Origin: Tretioscincus oriximinensis
Taxonomy: Eukaryota > Chordata > Lepidosauria > Squamata > Gymnophthalmidae
NCBI GenBank assembly: GCA_022410635.1
Contig: JAJVDF010000209.1
Coordinates: forward strand, 517,678-581,677
DNA length: 64,000 nucleotides
Reading direction: 5' to 3'
In this document: piece after piece, positions 39,201-45,449 of the stretch
Layout: each line of letters begins with the position of its first letter
How positions within the stretch are numbered: the stretch's first letter is position 1
Notes under the pieces: model-generated
What the model saw: the letters and a program-made list of their open reading frames with translations, nothing else
Told to the model about the DNA's origin: nothing
Database searches by the model: none
Made by a program: the position numbers and the translations under genes

Positions 39201-41671
39201 GGCAAAGCAGCCAAAGAAGGGTTAGTGAATTGGAAAAACAAACAGATGACCTACGTGGAGAAATAGCAGTATTGGAAGCCACTGTACAAAATAACCAGGA
39301 TGAGAGAAGAGTATTGCTGGAAAGGTAAGCTAGATACTGTAATGTTGTCCTTCATTTTCTATTTCTCTATTTTTTAATATTTATTTATATGATTGCCCCA
39401 TAATCTCTGTTTCCTGAACATACAATTACAAAAATAATAAACGTAAGATTTTCTTAGCTCAGTGGTAGAATGGTTACCTAGAGGATTGCAAGTTTGAAAA
39501 AGTAAGCAATGGCAGATCAGTTCTGTACCTATCAGCACCTAGATGAATGTGCCCAATAATGACCAGGAGCTATATCAAATTACTTATAAATAATCATTCT
39601 TTATCATGTATAAATAACTGTTGTGCATTTCCAAATCTACCACTCAAGTTAGAGATATTAGTCCTACATCAGTGACATTTTTAACTTTTGTAAGCCGCCC
39701 TGGACACCTTCGGGGGGAAGGGCGGGGTAAAAATCTTTAAATAAATAAAAAAACTAGGAATATGTTGAGCCACTCGGGCTTGTTGTGACATGTCTGGTTC
39801 ACTTTTACTGAGCTGAGCCAAACTAAAAGAATTAACCAGGGTTAACTTGGCTCAGTTAAGATGATTGGTCATCCAGCAACCTTCTTCTCTTCCTTCAGTC
39901 CCACTGCATATAGTGCAATAGCAGTAATTTAAACATTGGGCTGGATGGTTCCAAGCAGTCGTCAAATGGAATGAGAGCTTGCTAGCATACATTTTTTCTT
40001 CTTTTTTGTGGCAGAGGTTATTTTCTCTTTCTCTACCGTGTTCCTGCACACCCTTAGAGGCAACTGCACAATGATCTAGATTGCATTTTTATAGCAATTC
40101 ACTTCTGGAACATAATCAGCTTCCTAACATTACCAATAGATAAGCAATTTTCATTTTTCTTCTTTATATTCTGACCTGCTTTCTTCATTGTGGATGATTT
40201 CCTTTCTTTAATGTCTGAAACTATATTAGGATAACAATTCATATCACTGTTAATATGAACTGTAGCCTTTTTTATACTATACAAGGAATGTCTTGGTAAT
40301 TTTTTGGTATCAAGGAAACACATTAAATCCATTCACCCCTCAAATTTGTTTAGTTTGGTTCTTAAATAACACCAGAATTTCTTCTCAGGGAATGCGATTG
40401 TTTTTTGTTGTTTTATGCTTCCTGTAGGTGCCTTAAAAGTGAAGGAGAAATTGAAAAGCTCCAGAGCAAATTGGTGGACTCGCGAAGAAGACTGGATGAT
40501 ACCACTGCAGCTATGCAAGAGTTAGGCAGAGAAAATCAATCACTGCAGGTATTTCATCTTGATGTCTATCTAGCTGGTGATGCTGTGAAATTCACTTAAT
40601 GGTCTGAAATGGACAAAGGTGGTTGGTTGAGTGGAATCAGTGAATTCAGCCAGTTTAGTTGAAACTGGCATTGGGGAAAGGCATGGCAGAGGAAAGTGAG
40701 CAACAAAGATAGTACGTTTTGATTGCCTGAAAGAAGTTTCCCTAGAATCTGTGAGCTGTTCAACAGTTCTGTTCTTTTCTCTTTCCCTTCCTGACTGGAA
40801 TAATTGCTCTATAGCTTGCTGCCACTGAATTACTGGCCTGTTTGGGCCAGTTTGGGAATGGTTTAGCTTAGCAGTTCCCAACCCGTGGGTTGCAATCCTG
40901 GAAATGGTGTCCTGTGCATGTGCAGTACAGCACTATGGAATGCAGAAGAAACAAATTAATGTATCAGGGTCATGGGTCTACACATGAGCAGTATCACGAT
41001 TGCCTGCACTTAGCAGGATACAGTTTCCTGGGTTGCGACCCACAGGTTGGGAACTGCTGGTTTAGCTAAACCAGGTTGGCAGTGCCCTGTCCCATTCACT
41101 CTAATTCAGATTAAGCTATGCCAAGCCTAATCTCTTTCTATTTTTTTAATTCAAGCACATATCTAAAACACATTAACCAAATCATGAACGAGTGAAACTG
41201 GTAAACAAAACGTGCATATTATTAGTTTAGTTCATCTTGTTAAATGTTGAGAATATTTTCAGGGTTTTTTTACACTGTAAAAGGAGTGTTACTGTTACTT
41301 TTCCATGAAATGGTTTGACACGATCTTGAATTTTGATGTAACACTTGCCAAAATTTCTACTCTTTAGATCAAGCATACACAAGCCCTCAACAGGAAATGG
41401 GCTGAAGACAATGAAGTTCAAAATTGCATGTCCTGTGGAAAAGGTTTTTCTGTAACGATAAGAAAGGTATGTATGGGAACGAATGTAGAGCCAAACTGTA
41501 ACTTAGTATTATGTTTTGGTGATGGTTTATATTTCTTTTGCTCCATAGCATCACTGCAGGCAGTGTGGAAACATCTTCTGTGCCGAGTGTTCGTCCAAGA
41601 ATGCCTTAACTCCATCTTCGAAGAAGCCTGTTCGTGTCTGCGATACTTGTTTCAACGACTTGCAAGGATAG
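149..41671 (+). CDS. EEA1: EEA1, early endosome antigen 1 (27 exons, 5' end outside window)
   Basis: EEA1 is a peripheral early-endosome tether. It forms a long parallel coiled-coil dimer, binds Rab5-GTP through its N-terminal zinc finger and a C-terminal site, and binds PI3P through FYVE. Seen here: spliced exons 149-276, 2193-2247, 2360-2425, 3445-3484, 4769-4882, 4970-5091, 5930-6085, 10450-10566, 10685-11023, 16456-16605, 17680-17799, 18773-18976, 20181-20381, 21721-21834, 25236-25391, 28110-28249, 28850-29180, 30315-30416, 30709-30903, 32298-32480, 35180-35365, 36711-36842, 38265-38450, 39086-39324, 40428-40548, 41368-41466 and 41549-41671. All junctions are AG/GT and phase-compatible. 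The sum is 4119 nt, 1372 residues plus stop, equal to human residues 40-1411 as I recall that protein. Domain order is C2H2 finger, about 1250 residues of heptad-rich coiled coil, FYVE. Exon numbers 3-29 used below assume the human 29-exon structure. Confidence 0.97.
277..2192. other. EEA1 intron 3
   Basis: AT-rich intronic DNA. I recognise no repeat, RNA gene or second gene in it; short frames have no coding character. Confidence 0.8.
2193..2247 (+). CDS. EEA1: EEA1 exon 4
   Basis: Residues 82-100. The exon reads [18 protein letters not shown], the start of the coiled coil. The acceptor is attcag and the donor gtttga. The 55-nt length restores frame after the split codon of exon 3. Confidence 0.93.
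2360..2425 (+). CDS. EEA1: EEA1 exon 5
   Basis: Residues 101-122, beginning [18 protein letters not shown] and ending in a Gln-rich stretch. The acceptor is tgtacag and the donor gtaatt. 22 whole codons. Confidence 0.93.
2426..4768. other. EEA1 introns 5 and 6 around exon 6
   Basis: Ordinary AT-rich intron. A pyrimidine-rich T/C stretch at 2740-2985 gives a spurious hydrophobic frame. Nothing else recognised. Confidence 0.75.
3445..3484 (+). CDS. EEA1: EEA1 exon 6 (short, divergent linker)
   Basis: A 40-nt exon, residues 123-136, reading [13 protein letters not shown] plus one base. It matches the human linker only loosely (the K-x-DG core). Support comes from position, the acceptor ttaag, the donor gtgaca, and phase 1 at its end, which fits exon 7 exactly. 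Confidence 0.8.
4769..4882 (+). CDS. EEA1: EEA1 exon 7
   Basis: Residues 136-174, with [20 protein letters not shown] essentially unchanged from mammals. The acceptor is tctttag and the donor is the consensus gtaagt. Phase 1 at both ends. Confidence 0.95.
4970..5091 (+). CDS. EEA1: EEA1 exon 8
   Basis: Residues 174-214, coiled coil beginning [19 protein letters not shown]. The preceding intron is only 87 bp. The acceptor is aaattag and the donor gtaatg. Confidence 0.94.
5092..5929. other. EEA1 intron 8
   Basis: No recognisable element. Confidence 0.75.
5930..6085 (+). CDS. EEA1: EEA1 exon 9
   Basis: Residues 215-266, 52 codons. Contains [20 protein letters not shown], close to the mammalian protein. 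The acceptor is gtaaag and the donor gtaatg. Confidence 0.95.
6086..8599. other. EEA1 intron 9, first part
   Basis: AT-rich intron with one N at about 8135. No recognised element before the BovB fragment. Confidence 0.7.
8600..8806 (-). mobile_element. BovB (RTE-type) LINE 3' fragment
   Basis: On the + strand it reads caatcatgtctgactcttca and later cttttccagagagtcctg. This matches, in order, the antisense end of BovB (the cgtgtccgactctt and cagagtcttttccaatgagtc blocks familiar from ruminant copies). On the complement it is the decayed C-terminus of the BovB ORF. BovB is known to have moved horizontally between squamates and other vertebrates. Confidence 0.75.
8945..8970. repeat. (TCTG)n short microsatellite
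   Basis: About four copies of tctg within gtctagtctgtctgtctg. Confidence 0.6.
8971..10449. other. EEA1 intron 9, last part
   Basis: Contains a 112-codon open frame (9017-9355) with no family resemblance, taken as chance. Otherwise plain intron. Confidence 0.65.
10450..10566 (+). CDS. EEA1: EEA1 exon 10
   Basis: Residues 267-305. Contains [19 protein letters not shown]. The acceptor is gtttag and the donor gtaaga. It follows the 4.4-kb intron 9. Confidence 0.96.
10685..11023 (+). CDS. EEA1: EEA1 exon 11 (largest coiled-coil exon)
   Basis: Residues 306-418, 113 codons, uninterrupted heptads. Includes [13 protein letters not shown] and [20 protein letters not shown], almost identical to mammals. 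The acceptor is tttcag and the donor gtaagg. Confidence 0.97.
11080..11480. repeat. Unassigned GC-elevated block in intron 11
   Basis: Starts taaggctgcatccacacagc and is clearly richer in GC and CpG than its surroundings. Overlapping short frames occur on both strands. Probably an old transposon of unknown family. Confidence 0.35.
11481..14369. other. EEA1 intron 11, middle
   Basis: Mixed intron. A slightly GC-richer segment with a purine run at 12360-12415 is unassigned. No gene recognised. Confidence 0.55.
14370..14671. mobile_element. Mariner/Tc1-type MITE with internal 42-bp repeats
   Basis: Perfect terminal inverted repeats cagtggtacctcggttct and its complement, flanked by TA on both sides (14368-14369, 14672-14673), the TA duplication of Tc1/mariner transposition. 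The inside carries about 2.5 copies of a 42-bp GC-rich unit beginning ttcggccaggcgcggc. No transposase, so non-autonomous. Confidence 0.88.
14498..14605. repeat. 42-bp tandem repeat inside the MITE
   Basis: Units of ttcggccaggcgcggcttgc followed by ttgcgtcatcastgtgcgtt and tt. The first two are near-identical and the third is diverged. Confidence 0.8.
15249..15945 (-). mobile_element. LTR-like block with promoter and poly(A) features
   Basis: A 700-bp GC-elevated island in intron 11. Read on the complement it begins tgtaagggttattttatggg. It has ggttataaaacccccgcg, a TATA box before a GC-rich leader, and ends with aataaatatatatg and a ...ctgca terminus. That is the layout of a solo LTR (TG...CA, promoter, poly(A) signal). 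I found no target duplication or partner LTR, so the call is tentative. The short frames inside are not convincing genes. Confidence 0.45.
16110..16278 (-). mobile_element. tRNA-derived SINE fragment
   Basis: cacaacagataccctgtgaa and gtgactgacccaaggtc are shared, in the same order and orientation, with 63759-63919. The tRNA head is missing here. Confidence 0.6.
16456..16605 (+). CDS. EEA1: EEA1 exon 12
   Basis: Residues 419-468. Reads [20 protein letters not shown] and continues to [11 protein letters not shown]. The acceptor is cttacag and the donor gtaaga. It lies after the repeat-rich 5.4-kb intron 11. Confidence 0.97.
16606..18772. other. EEA1 introns 12-13
   Basis: Plain AT-rich intron apart from exon 13; no repeat recognised. 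Confidence 0.65.
17680..17799 (+). CDS. EEA1: EEA1 exon 13
   Basis: Residues 469-508, 40 codons, Gln-rich coiled coil containing [18 protein letters not shown]. The acceptor is tctaag and the donor gtaaga. Confidence 0.96.
18773..18976 (+). CDS. EEA1: EEA1 exon 14
   Basis: Residues 509-576. [20 protein letters not shown] and [20 protein letters not shown] match mammals with almost no change. The acceptor is ttgaag and the donor gtgggt. Confidence 0.97.
19303..19489. repeat. 22-bp direct repeat pair
   Basis: The 22-mer starting tatttaaagtttggggat and ending gcat occurs at 19303-19324 and again at 19468-19489, 165 bases apart. Confidence 0.75.
19908..20076. repeat. Inverted repeat (fold-back) of a repeat 3' end
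   Basis: Left arm 19908-19990 is the imperfect complement of right arm 20002-20076, separated by 11 bases. The arms carry gaagaagtagacatgtctac, gcttatgctacctc and agtctctaagtgctactagc. The same blocks occur singly near 25940, 35400, 36017 and 57725. I do not recognise the family by name. Confidence 0.85.
20181..20381 (+). CDS. EEA1: EEA1 exon 15
   Basis: Residues 577-643. Starts [18 protein letters not shown] and contains [19 protein letters not shown]. The acceptor is cttgcag and the donor gtaatc. Confidence 0.97.
20480..20960. repeat. Unassigned GC-elevated block in intron 15
   Basis: Begins gggctgcatcctgacatgag, resembling the opening of the block at 11.08 kb. Probably an old DNA transposon. 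A 163-codon antisense frame (20878-20387) has no recognisable domain. Confidence 0.35.
21721..21834 (+). CDS. EEA1: EEA1 exon 16
   Basis: Residues 644-681, with [19 protein letters not shown] and [17 protein letters not shown]. The acceptor is ttgttag and the donor gtgaga. Confidence 0.97.
22310..22384 (+). mobile_element. Old CR1 3' end
   Basis: gcaggtctttttcaactc followed by ttatgtttctatgata resembles the avian-type CR1 terminus (ggtcccttccaacc, then ATTCTATG repeats). Diverged. Confidence 0.45.
22727..23679 (-). mobile_element. CR1 LINE, 5'-truncated, with RT fragment
   Basis: On the complement the element starts within the reverse transcriptase ([12 protein letters not shown], then the catalytic FADDTKLF). 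It continues through the post-RT CR1 domain ([20 protein letters not shown]) and the 3' UTR, and ends in the CATAAGAA-type 8-mer repeats. One frame stays open for about 200 codons to 23087, so it is fairly young, but it lacks the endonuclease and ORF1. A 9-bp direct repeat ccaaataag flanks it at 22722-22730 and 23677-23685. Confidence 0.9.
23680..24589. other. Intron 16 between two CR1 copies
   Basis: Nothing firmly identified. 24360-24589 is CpG-bearing and may be half of an old element into which the CR1 at 24590 inserted. Confidence 0.4.
24590..24829 (+). mobile_element. CR1 LINE 3' end
   Basis: Only the 3' UTR region, ending in about four copies of ttcttatg (24794-24828), the characteristic CR1 3' terminus. 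Nearly identical to the opposite-strand copy at 54515. Confidence 0.88.
25236..25391 (+). CDS. EEA1: EEA1 exon 17
   Basis: Residues 682-733, beginning [20 protein letters not shown]. The acceptor is attattag and the donor gttagt. It follows intron 16, which carries two CR1 LINEs. Confidence 0.96.
25935..25978 (+). repeat. Single end of the same repeat family
   Basis: ttagtctcaaagtgctgcta followed by gctcctttgctggac matches the right arm of the fold-back at 20 kb. Confidence 0.6.
27012..27028 (+). repeat. Isolated family F terminus
   Basis: taggctgaccagatgac, an exact match to the terminal sequence of the fold-back family, with no visible partner nearby. Confidence 0.45.
27530..27610 (-). 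mobile_element. L2-like fragment
   Basis: tatctgaaggtgggaaagaa and cttcaacc resemble the complement of the L2 3' UTR. Short and diverged. Confidence 0.4.
28110..28249 (+). CDS. EEA1: EEA1 exon 18
   Basis: Residues 734-780. Contains [20 protein letters not shown]. Ends two bases into a codon (AC) before the donor gtaagc. The acceptor is tttctag. Confidence 0.95.
28850..29180 (+). CDS. EEA1: EEA1 exon 19
   Basis: Residues 780-890, 331 nt. The single leading base completes the exon 18 codon as Thr. The coiled coil is less conserved here than elsewhere but keeps [26 protein letters not shown] and KGKAAVAE. The acceptor is ctgtag and the donor gtgagt. Confidence 0.95.
29337..29668 (+). mobile_element. 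L2-like LINE 3' end
   Basis: Translates to [16 protein letters not shown], the conserved motif after the RT in L2-type LINEs. It continues through a 3' UTR to gggcagggtataaataaat. Same family as 33128-33415 and the complement of 52987-53222. Confidence 0.8.
29773..30079. mobile_element. hAT-type MITE with GC-rich core
   Basis: Ends cagggctttttttgtgg and the imperfect complement of cagtgcttttttccata. Flanks tatgctac (29765-29772) and tatactac (30080-30087) agree at 7 of 8 bases, the 8-bp duplication expected of hAT. The core is extremely GC-rich, with repeated ggtactgcggagtttaggcg units and self-complementary G/C runs. No transposase. Confidence 0.8.
30315..30416 (+). CDS. EEA1: EEA1 exon 20
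   Basis: Residues 891-924, 34 codons, containing [20 protein letters not shown]. The acceptor is cacacag and the donor gtaagg. Confidence 0.94.
30709..30903 (+). CDS. EEA1: EEA1 exon 21
   Basis: Residues 925-989. Lys/Glu/Gln-rich coiled coil beginning [20 protein letters not shown]. The acceptor is gtatag and the donor gtatta. Confidence 0.93.
31127..31200 (-). mobile_element. L2-like LINE tail, antisense
   Basis: tttatttatttattttatt followed by tatatccctcccttcacc is the complement of the gaagggagggatataaat tail. Confidence 0.55.
31205..31350 (+). mobile_element. L2-like LINE 3' end
   Basis: agatgcacctttttaacctg through tataataaatgaataaat, matching the L2 3' end at 29.5 kb. It sits beside the antisense tail at 31127. 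Confidence 0.65.
32298..32480 (+). CDS. EEA1: EEA1 exon 22
   Basis: Residues 990-1050. Begins [18 protein letters not shown] and ends [16 protein letters not shown], matching mammals. The acceptor is attag and the donor gtacat. Confidence 0.96.
33128..33415 (+). mobile_element. L2-like LINE 3' end
   Basis: Contains ctatggaatagtttcccc (WNSL motif), aagatgcatctttttagcct and the following 3' UTR blocks. The tail is decayed. Confidence 0.7.
33736..33935 (-). mobile_element. tRNA-derived SINE, (TTC)n-tailed
   Basis: Left end agaagaagaagggggag (complement of the tail), then tatcccgcttttctcacc, ctcaaagcagtttacaag and cacattctatcttcccc. The tRNA head is missing or decayed. Confidence 0.65.
34735..35008 (+). 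mobile_element. tRNA-derived SINE with CTT-type tail
   Basis: A box tggcttaggtg at 34739-34749. Ends gtaagctgctctgaac ... gggtataaatgccagcg then cttcttctgc. This is the sense version of the - strand copies at 33736, 50269 and 55802. Confidence 0.65.
35180..35365 (+). CDS. EEA1: EEA1 exon 23
   Basis: Residues 1051-1112. [20 protein letters not shown] is clear. The acceptor is attcag and the donor gtactt. Confidence 0.96.
35398..35462 (-). repeat. Single end of the same repeat family
   Basis: gtctggtagcactttagagc and gatttcatagaccctg are the complement of the shared blocks. Part of an inverted pair with 36015-36115. Confidence 0.55.
36015..36115 (+). repeat. Single end of the same repeat family
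   Basis: gcaaaagcttatgctacc, ctctaagaagctactggac and ccagactaacatagctattc in the family order. Confidence 0.65.
36711..36842 (+). CDS. EEA1: EEA1 exon 24
   Basis: Residues 1113-1156, beginning [18 protein letters not shown]. The second half is one of the more divergent parts of the protein. The acceptor is ttcaaag and the donor gtaagt. Confidence 0.93.
36843..38264. other. EEA1 intron 24
   Basis: AT-rich intron with a gttgttgttgttaatg / tttatttatatagtgct stretch near 37490 that looks like an antisense SINE tail, and an A/T-rich low-complexity run at 37830-37890. Confidence 0.5.
38265..38450 (+). CDS. EEA1: EEA1 exon 25
   Basis: Residues 1157-1218, with [21 protein letters not shown] use the donor gttggt at 38451. 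The alternative GT four bases downstream would break the frame into exon 26. Confidence 0.92.
39086..39324 (+). CDS. EEA1: EEA1 exon 26 (very conserved coiled coil)
   Basis: Residues 1219-1298. From [20 protein letters not shown] to the exon end, including [20 protein letters not shown] see only about one substitution from the mammalian sequence I recall. The acceptor is ttttag and the donor gtaagc. Ends two bases into a codon. Confidence 0.97.
39450..39754 (+). mobile_element. tRNA-headed SINE with LINE-type tail
   Basis: A box tagctcagtgg at 39455-39465 and a weak B box (agtttgaaa). The 3' end is taagccgccctggacacc ... aaataaataaaa, a LINE-derived tail common in squamate SINEs/L2. Confidence 0.6.
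40428..40548 (+). CDS. EEA1: EEA1 exon 27 (IQ/Rab5-proximal region)
   Basis: Residues 1298-1338. Contains [15 protein letters not shown] and [14 protein letters not shown]. In mammals the calmodulin-binding IQ region and the C-terminal Rab5 site map around here and into the next exon. The acceptor is ctgtag and the donor gtattt. Confidence 0.95.
40869..41059. mobile_element. hAT-type MITE, 191 bp
   Basis: Terminal repeats tagcagttcccaaccc and the complement cagcagttcccaacct. Perfect 8-bp target duplication gtttagct at 40861-40868 and 41060-41067. Lies in EEA1 intron 27. Confidence 0.9.
41368..41466 (+). CDS. EEA1: EEA1 exon 28: FYVE domain, first half
   Basis: Residues 1339-1371. Contains the FYVE WxxD motif as [11 protein letters not shown] and the first zinc-ligand pair [10 protein letters not shown]. 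Ends IRK, the start of the basic PI3P-binding motif. The acceptor is ctttag and the donor gtatgt. Confidence 0.98.
41549..41671 (+). CDS. EEA1: EEA1 exon 29: FYVE domain, second half and stop
   Basis: Residues 1372-1411 and TAG at 41669-41671. [11 protein letters not shown] completes the RKHHCRxCG phosphoinositide pocket; RVCDTCF supplies the conserved RVC motif and last zinc ligands. The protein ends NDLQG as in mammals. All eight zinc-ligand cysteines of FYVE are present across exons 28-29. The preceding intron is 82 bp. Confidence 0.98.
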   Translation, partial: HHCRQCGNIFCAECSSKNALTPSSKKPVRVCDTCFNDLQG

Positions 41672-41907
41672 TTACTCACAATTTATAGATGTTGTCTCAG
41701 AATACAGTTTTTCGTTATACACTTCGTACAGCACTTGGATTACTGTTTGGTTTAGGCAATGGTTGTAACTATTGGCAAAGTTATAGAGTGACTGAAATCA
41801 CAATGTCCTGTCAGTTGTATTTGTGAGGCTGAAGCTATCCGTGGCTTGTTTGGTTTTGATCCTACAATAGCTTCTGTGTCTAGTTTATAAGACCCTAGTA
41901 ACTTGTA

Positions 41908-41913
41908 AATAAA
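41908..41913 (+). terminator. EEA1: Proximal poly(A) signal of EEA1
   Basis: AATAAA about 240 bases after the stop codon, directly overlapping a TGTAAATA motif. Confidence 0.5.
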
Positions 41914-42227
41914 CTTCAACAGAGGAAAAAATGTATTTTTTTTAATCTTGAATTTCTTTGTTCAAAAGTAACACTTTTTAACGTAAACCCGTTTGCAGGG
42001 ATATTGTGCAGGGATAGAACTGAAGGCTGGCATTGGTGTGTGCAAGATTGTAAATTGTCCCAAATTAGCAGATTTTGTGAGTTTTACTCTCCTTGCTCTC
42101 ATTGGGCTCCATTTTTGCATTGGGTGTCCTGTTAGTAGAAAACTTGCATTTTGGGGGCTGTTTCACTGGTGTATTCGCTGAAAAGGGAAAGCAGGTGTCA
42201 AGAAAATGAGATGCTTTTGTCATCTTA

Positions 42228-42233
42228 AATAAA
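42228..42233 (+). terminator. EEA1: Second poly(A) signal of EEA1
   Basis: AATAAA within tcttaaataaagatattt, about 560 bases after the stop codon. Confidence 0.45.
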
Positions 42234-45200
42234 GATATTTAAATTAACTATATTATCCTTAGTATACAAAGTTTATTTTTGAAACATGGTTGTAGAAGTG
42301 TGTTGTTTATCCTGGAGGGTTTTTTTTTGTCTCTGTTACTAAAAATACTGTTTTCCCATTCTCTTTTAAAAAAAAATAAATTACAGGCAATCTATGAAAT
42401 GTACAAATATCTAAGCAGCAATGGATGTGAGTGAAAAGTATTTAGGAAAAAACGGATCACTTTGTAGTTCAGTCACTTCCAGTGTAAACTCCAAGCTTCT
42501 CAATTCTTGTTTTGAATTTTGCTTTCTCTTTTAACATATTTAAATTAAAGTGAGCCTGTGTTAGCTGTAAAGACTGAACAGGAGTTGAGATTTTATCCTG
42601 ATAGCTATTCTTGCACTTTGCATGAAATACTTTATTGCAAGTATCTCTTGAACAAAGGCAATAGCGACATTGTTTTGGATAACTGAAAAATTCCTGAAAT
42701 CCAGTTCAGGATTGGATTTCATGTTGTTTCCATTGGCTGCAAGAGGCAGTACATCTTTACTGGCATACATCCAACATTTCAGTTGATGATTTTTTGGGTT
42801 TTGCTCTATTTAAAATGTTATCCAGTTTCCATTTTCCTATTTTAATCAGAAAATAAAACTTACTAACCAAGGGGTTTTCTGCACTTGCCATTTGTTTGGA
42901 ATAAAAAACGGTCTATATGCATCTTTTGCACACACTGCTGTAATTTAAAAGAAACTTATCACTCTTCTAGTACATTATAGAATTCTGGTCTATTCTACTA
43001 GACCTTGATGTTGAGAACCACCAATGTACCAGGGTCTGGTACACGTGGGGAACCATTTTTGAGGCATAATAAGGCACACTGTCAAATTTGGGCCCCAGGA
43101 ATGTATTTCTGGCCTTCAGAGCATTTGGAAACATCCTGCACTGAGTCTAAAGATATCACAAACTTTGGAACTGATGTAGGAGTTTGCATGAAACAGACTA
43201 TTCCATTGGGCAGAAGAATTTGAAGAACTAGAAGGAAAAAGAGGAATGAACAGGTTAAACAGATGCCATATTTATAATATGATTCATGATGGAGTTCATG
43301 TCTGTGGGTCAATAATTACTTTGTCCATTTCCTCATGCCTCCATGTAATGAATTCATATACATNTGGTATAATATCCATCCCATCCACTCCTTTTTAGTC
43401 TTTGAGCTTTGAGCAGTGTTTGCTGATTTTAGGAGATTGTTTCATTGTAGGTGGCTTGTTTATTTTCTTTGTCATAAAGCAGCTTGGTATGTTTTAAAGA
43501 TGCCAGTGGGTGCTAGTAACTGTGGTCTGTCTCCTGATTTTAACAAAGGTCTTAGTTTTAATAATTTAAATTTGCATACATGTAAACACTAGTTTCAAAA
43601 GAGAGATAACCCTTGGTGCTTTAGTGCAATAGTAGTCCCTTCTTACAATAAGCATTCCACGCTTTGTGTAATATCACTTATTCACAGTTTTTGAAAACAT
43701 ACTGGTAGATGAAATAATATTTAGAAGCCTGTCAGCATATTAATTAGAGCGATGAGATTAATAGGTTTATAGCTGAATTCATTATTAGTCAGCTGCATAG
43801 TGCAACCCTAAAAATTGGGTACCGAAAAATCCATCTTGTCCAGAGAAAGTATAGAAGATTGGTTAGAAATCTGAGCTACTTAAGTGGAAACCTAAGGAAA
43901 CCTCAGTAAGGACAAGGGAATGGCATTTATCCTTTGCACTGTGCACTTTTATTCTAGTGCAACCAATACAATATGCAAGAGTAAACTTGTAGGAAGTGAA
44001 ATATAAGACTCTGCATTCTTAGATAAGTCCTCACTGGGAGTGATAATAATTTTATTTTGGTGGTAAGGAACTCTGCCCTATGATTCCTATGCACTGTAGA
44101 GGACATACTTAGGGAGATAATTTGCACTTTCTTCAACTCGTATTTGAGTTTTAGAATCATACATGGCAATTTTGCACATTTTATAGTTCTGATGAAATGG
44201 TTTTCATATATGCACTTATTTGCATAGGATTAAAGTACTTTTGGACATTGCTTCTCAGATTTCTCTCCTTCCCCAAGAAACCAGTAACTAACCCTCCCCC
44301 TTTCTGGCAAGGATCCCTAGAATAAACCAACAGTTAAAGATACCTTTTTAAGATTTTTTTTTCGGGGGGAAGGTTTCATCAGCCCTGTGTGCTAAACGAT
44401 GACCTTAGTGTCTTGTTAACTGGCTTGATGATCTATTCTTGACCATCAAAATGTCGTGAATTTCTAGTCAGAAAAAAAAAGAAATGATAGGTTCAGGAAT
44501 TGTTATTCCATATTTTTTCTGTGAGCAATATGCATGTGGTACAAAGGTTACTTGTGAATATGGATGACATCTTGAGAATCCATTGTTCTAGAATTTGTAT
44601 GCGATTGCCTGTTTTCCCAACCATAGCAATAAGTAAAGGGGGGGGGGGGGAGAAACTAACAGCAGACATATTTATGTTCATATTATGTTTATGATGGNAA
44701 AGAACTATATTGTAAACATTTATGGAACTGTCATTGCCACTTATTTGTTCATATGATAAGTAAAAGCTGCTAGTTCTCAATAGTAACTCTTCTGCCTCAG
44801 TTCATGAAGTGATACAATATTATGCATTCATTATTGGTAGGTATATGAGAAAACTTTCACTGGACTATGTAGAAAATAGTTGATGTTAGTAAACAAGTAA
44901 TTTTTCTCTTTGTCTCCTGCCATCCCCTTCTTCACAGTCCATGTGAATTAAGTTTTACTACTAGTTTTCTGAGTTTAAAAACATCTGAATAACTATTGAT
45001 ACATCAGGTGTGGGTCTTCTACTGCTGGCTGTCATGCAAAATGCTTTCCGACATGTTGCTAAATCCCAGCTTACAACACCAAAGGGATAAGAAAAGAATG
45101 TTAGCAAACACAGAAACCTTTTATAATAGAAATCAGTCCTAAATGCTGCTTGTATAGGATTTGTCACTTTTATAATAAATGCTTTAAAAAAACAGGAAAA

Positions 45201-45365
45201 AAATCCAACATTGACACTTGATGCCACTATACAAGAGTTCATTTAAACTACCTCTTGATAAGAACTTCAACCTAAGTTCATTTTGATGGAGTTTCCGCAC
45301 TCCAACGTTATGTATGATTTGTGGTAACAGCCAAATTTTCAAGTCTTTTTGTCTCACCAAAAATA

Positions 45366-45449
45366 TATACTGCTCAAAACAATTAAGGGAACACTTTTAA
45401 CATACACTGTTTATGTTAAAGTATTCCTTTAATTGTTTTGAGCAGTATA
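45366..45449. mobile_element. Mini Tc1/mariner hairpin in the EEA1 3' UTR
   Basis: Arm tatactgctcaaaacaatta at the left and its near-exact complement taattgttttgagcagtata at the right, arms about 38 bp with a loop of a few bases. The actgctcaaaa start is typical of a Tc1-like MITE. If transcribed it gives a strong hairpin. Confidence 0.75.

Noticed and set aside
40437..40881. Antisense frames opposite EEA1 exon 27
   Set aside because: Shadow of the coding strand and adjacent hAT MITE; the sense exon is certain.
45040..45100. Candidate last PLEKHG7 exon after a pyrimidine tract on the complement
   Set aside because: No conserved Trp helix and only loose similarity. The exon at 48398-48312 fits far better, with WMTQM and the PAESTEI end.
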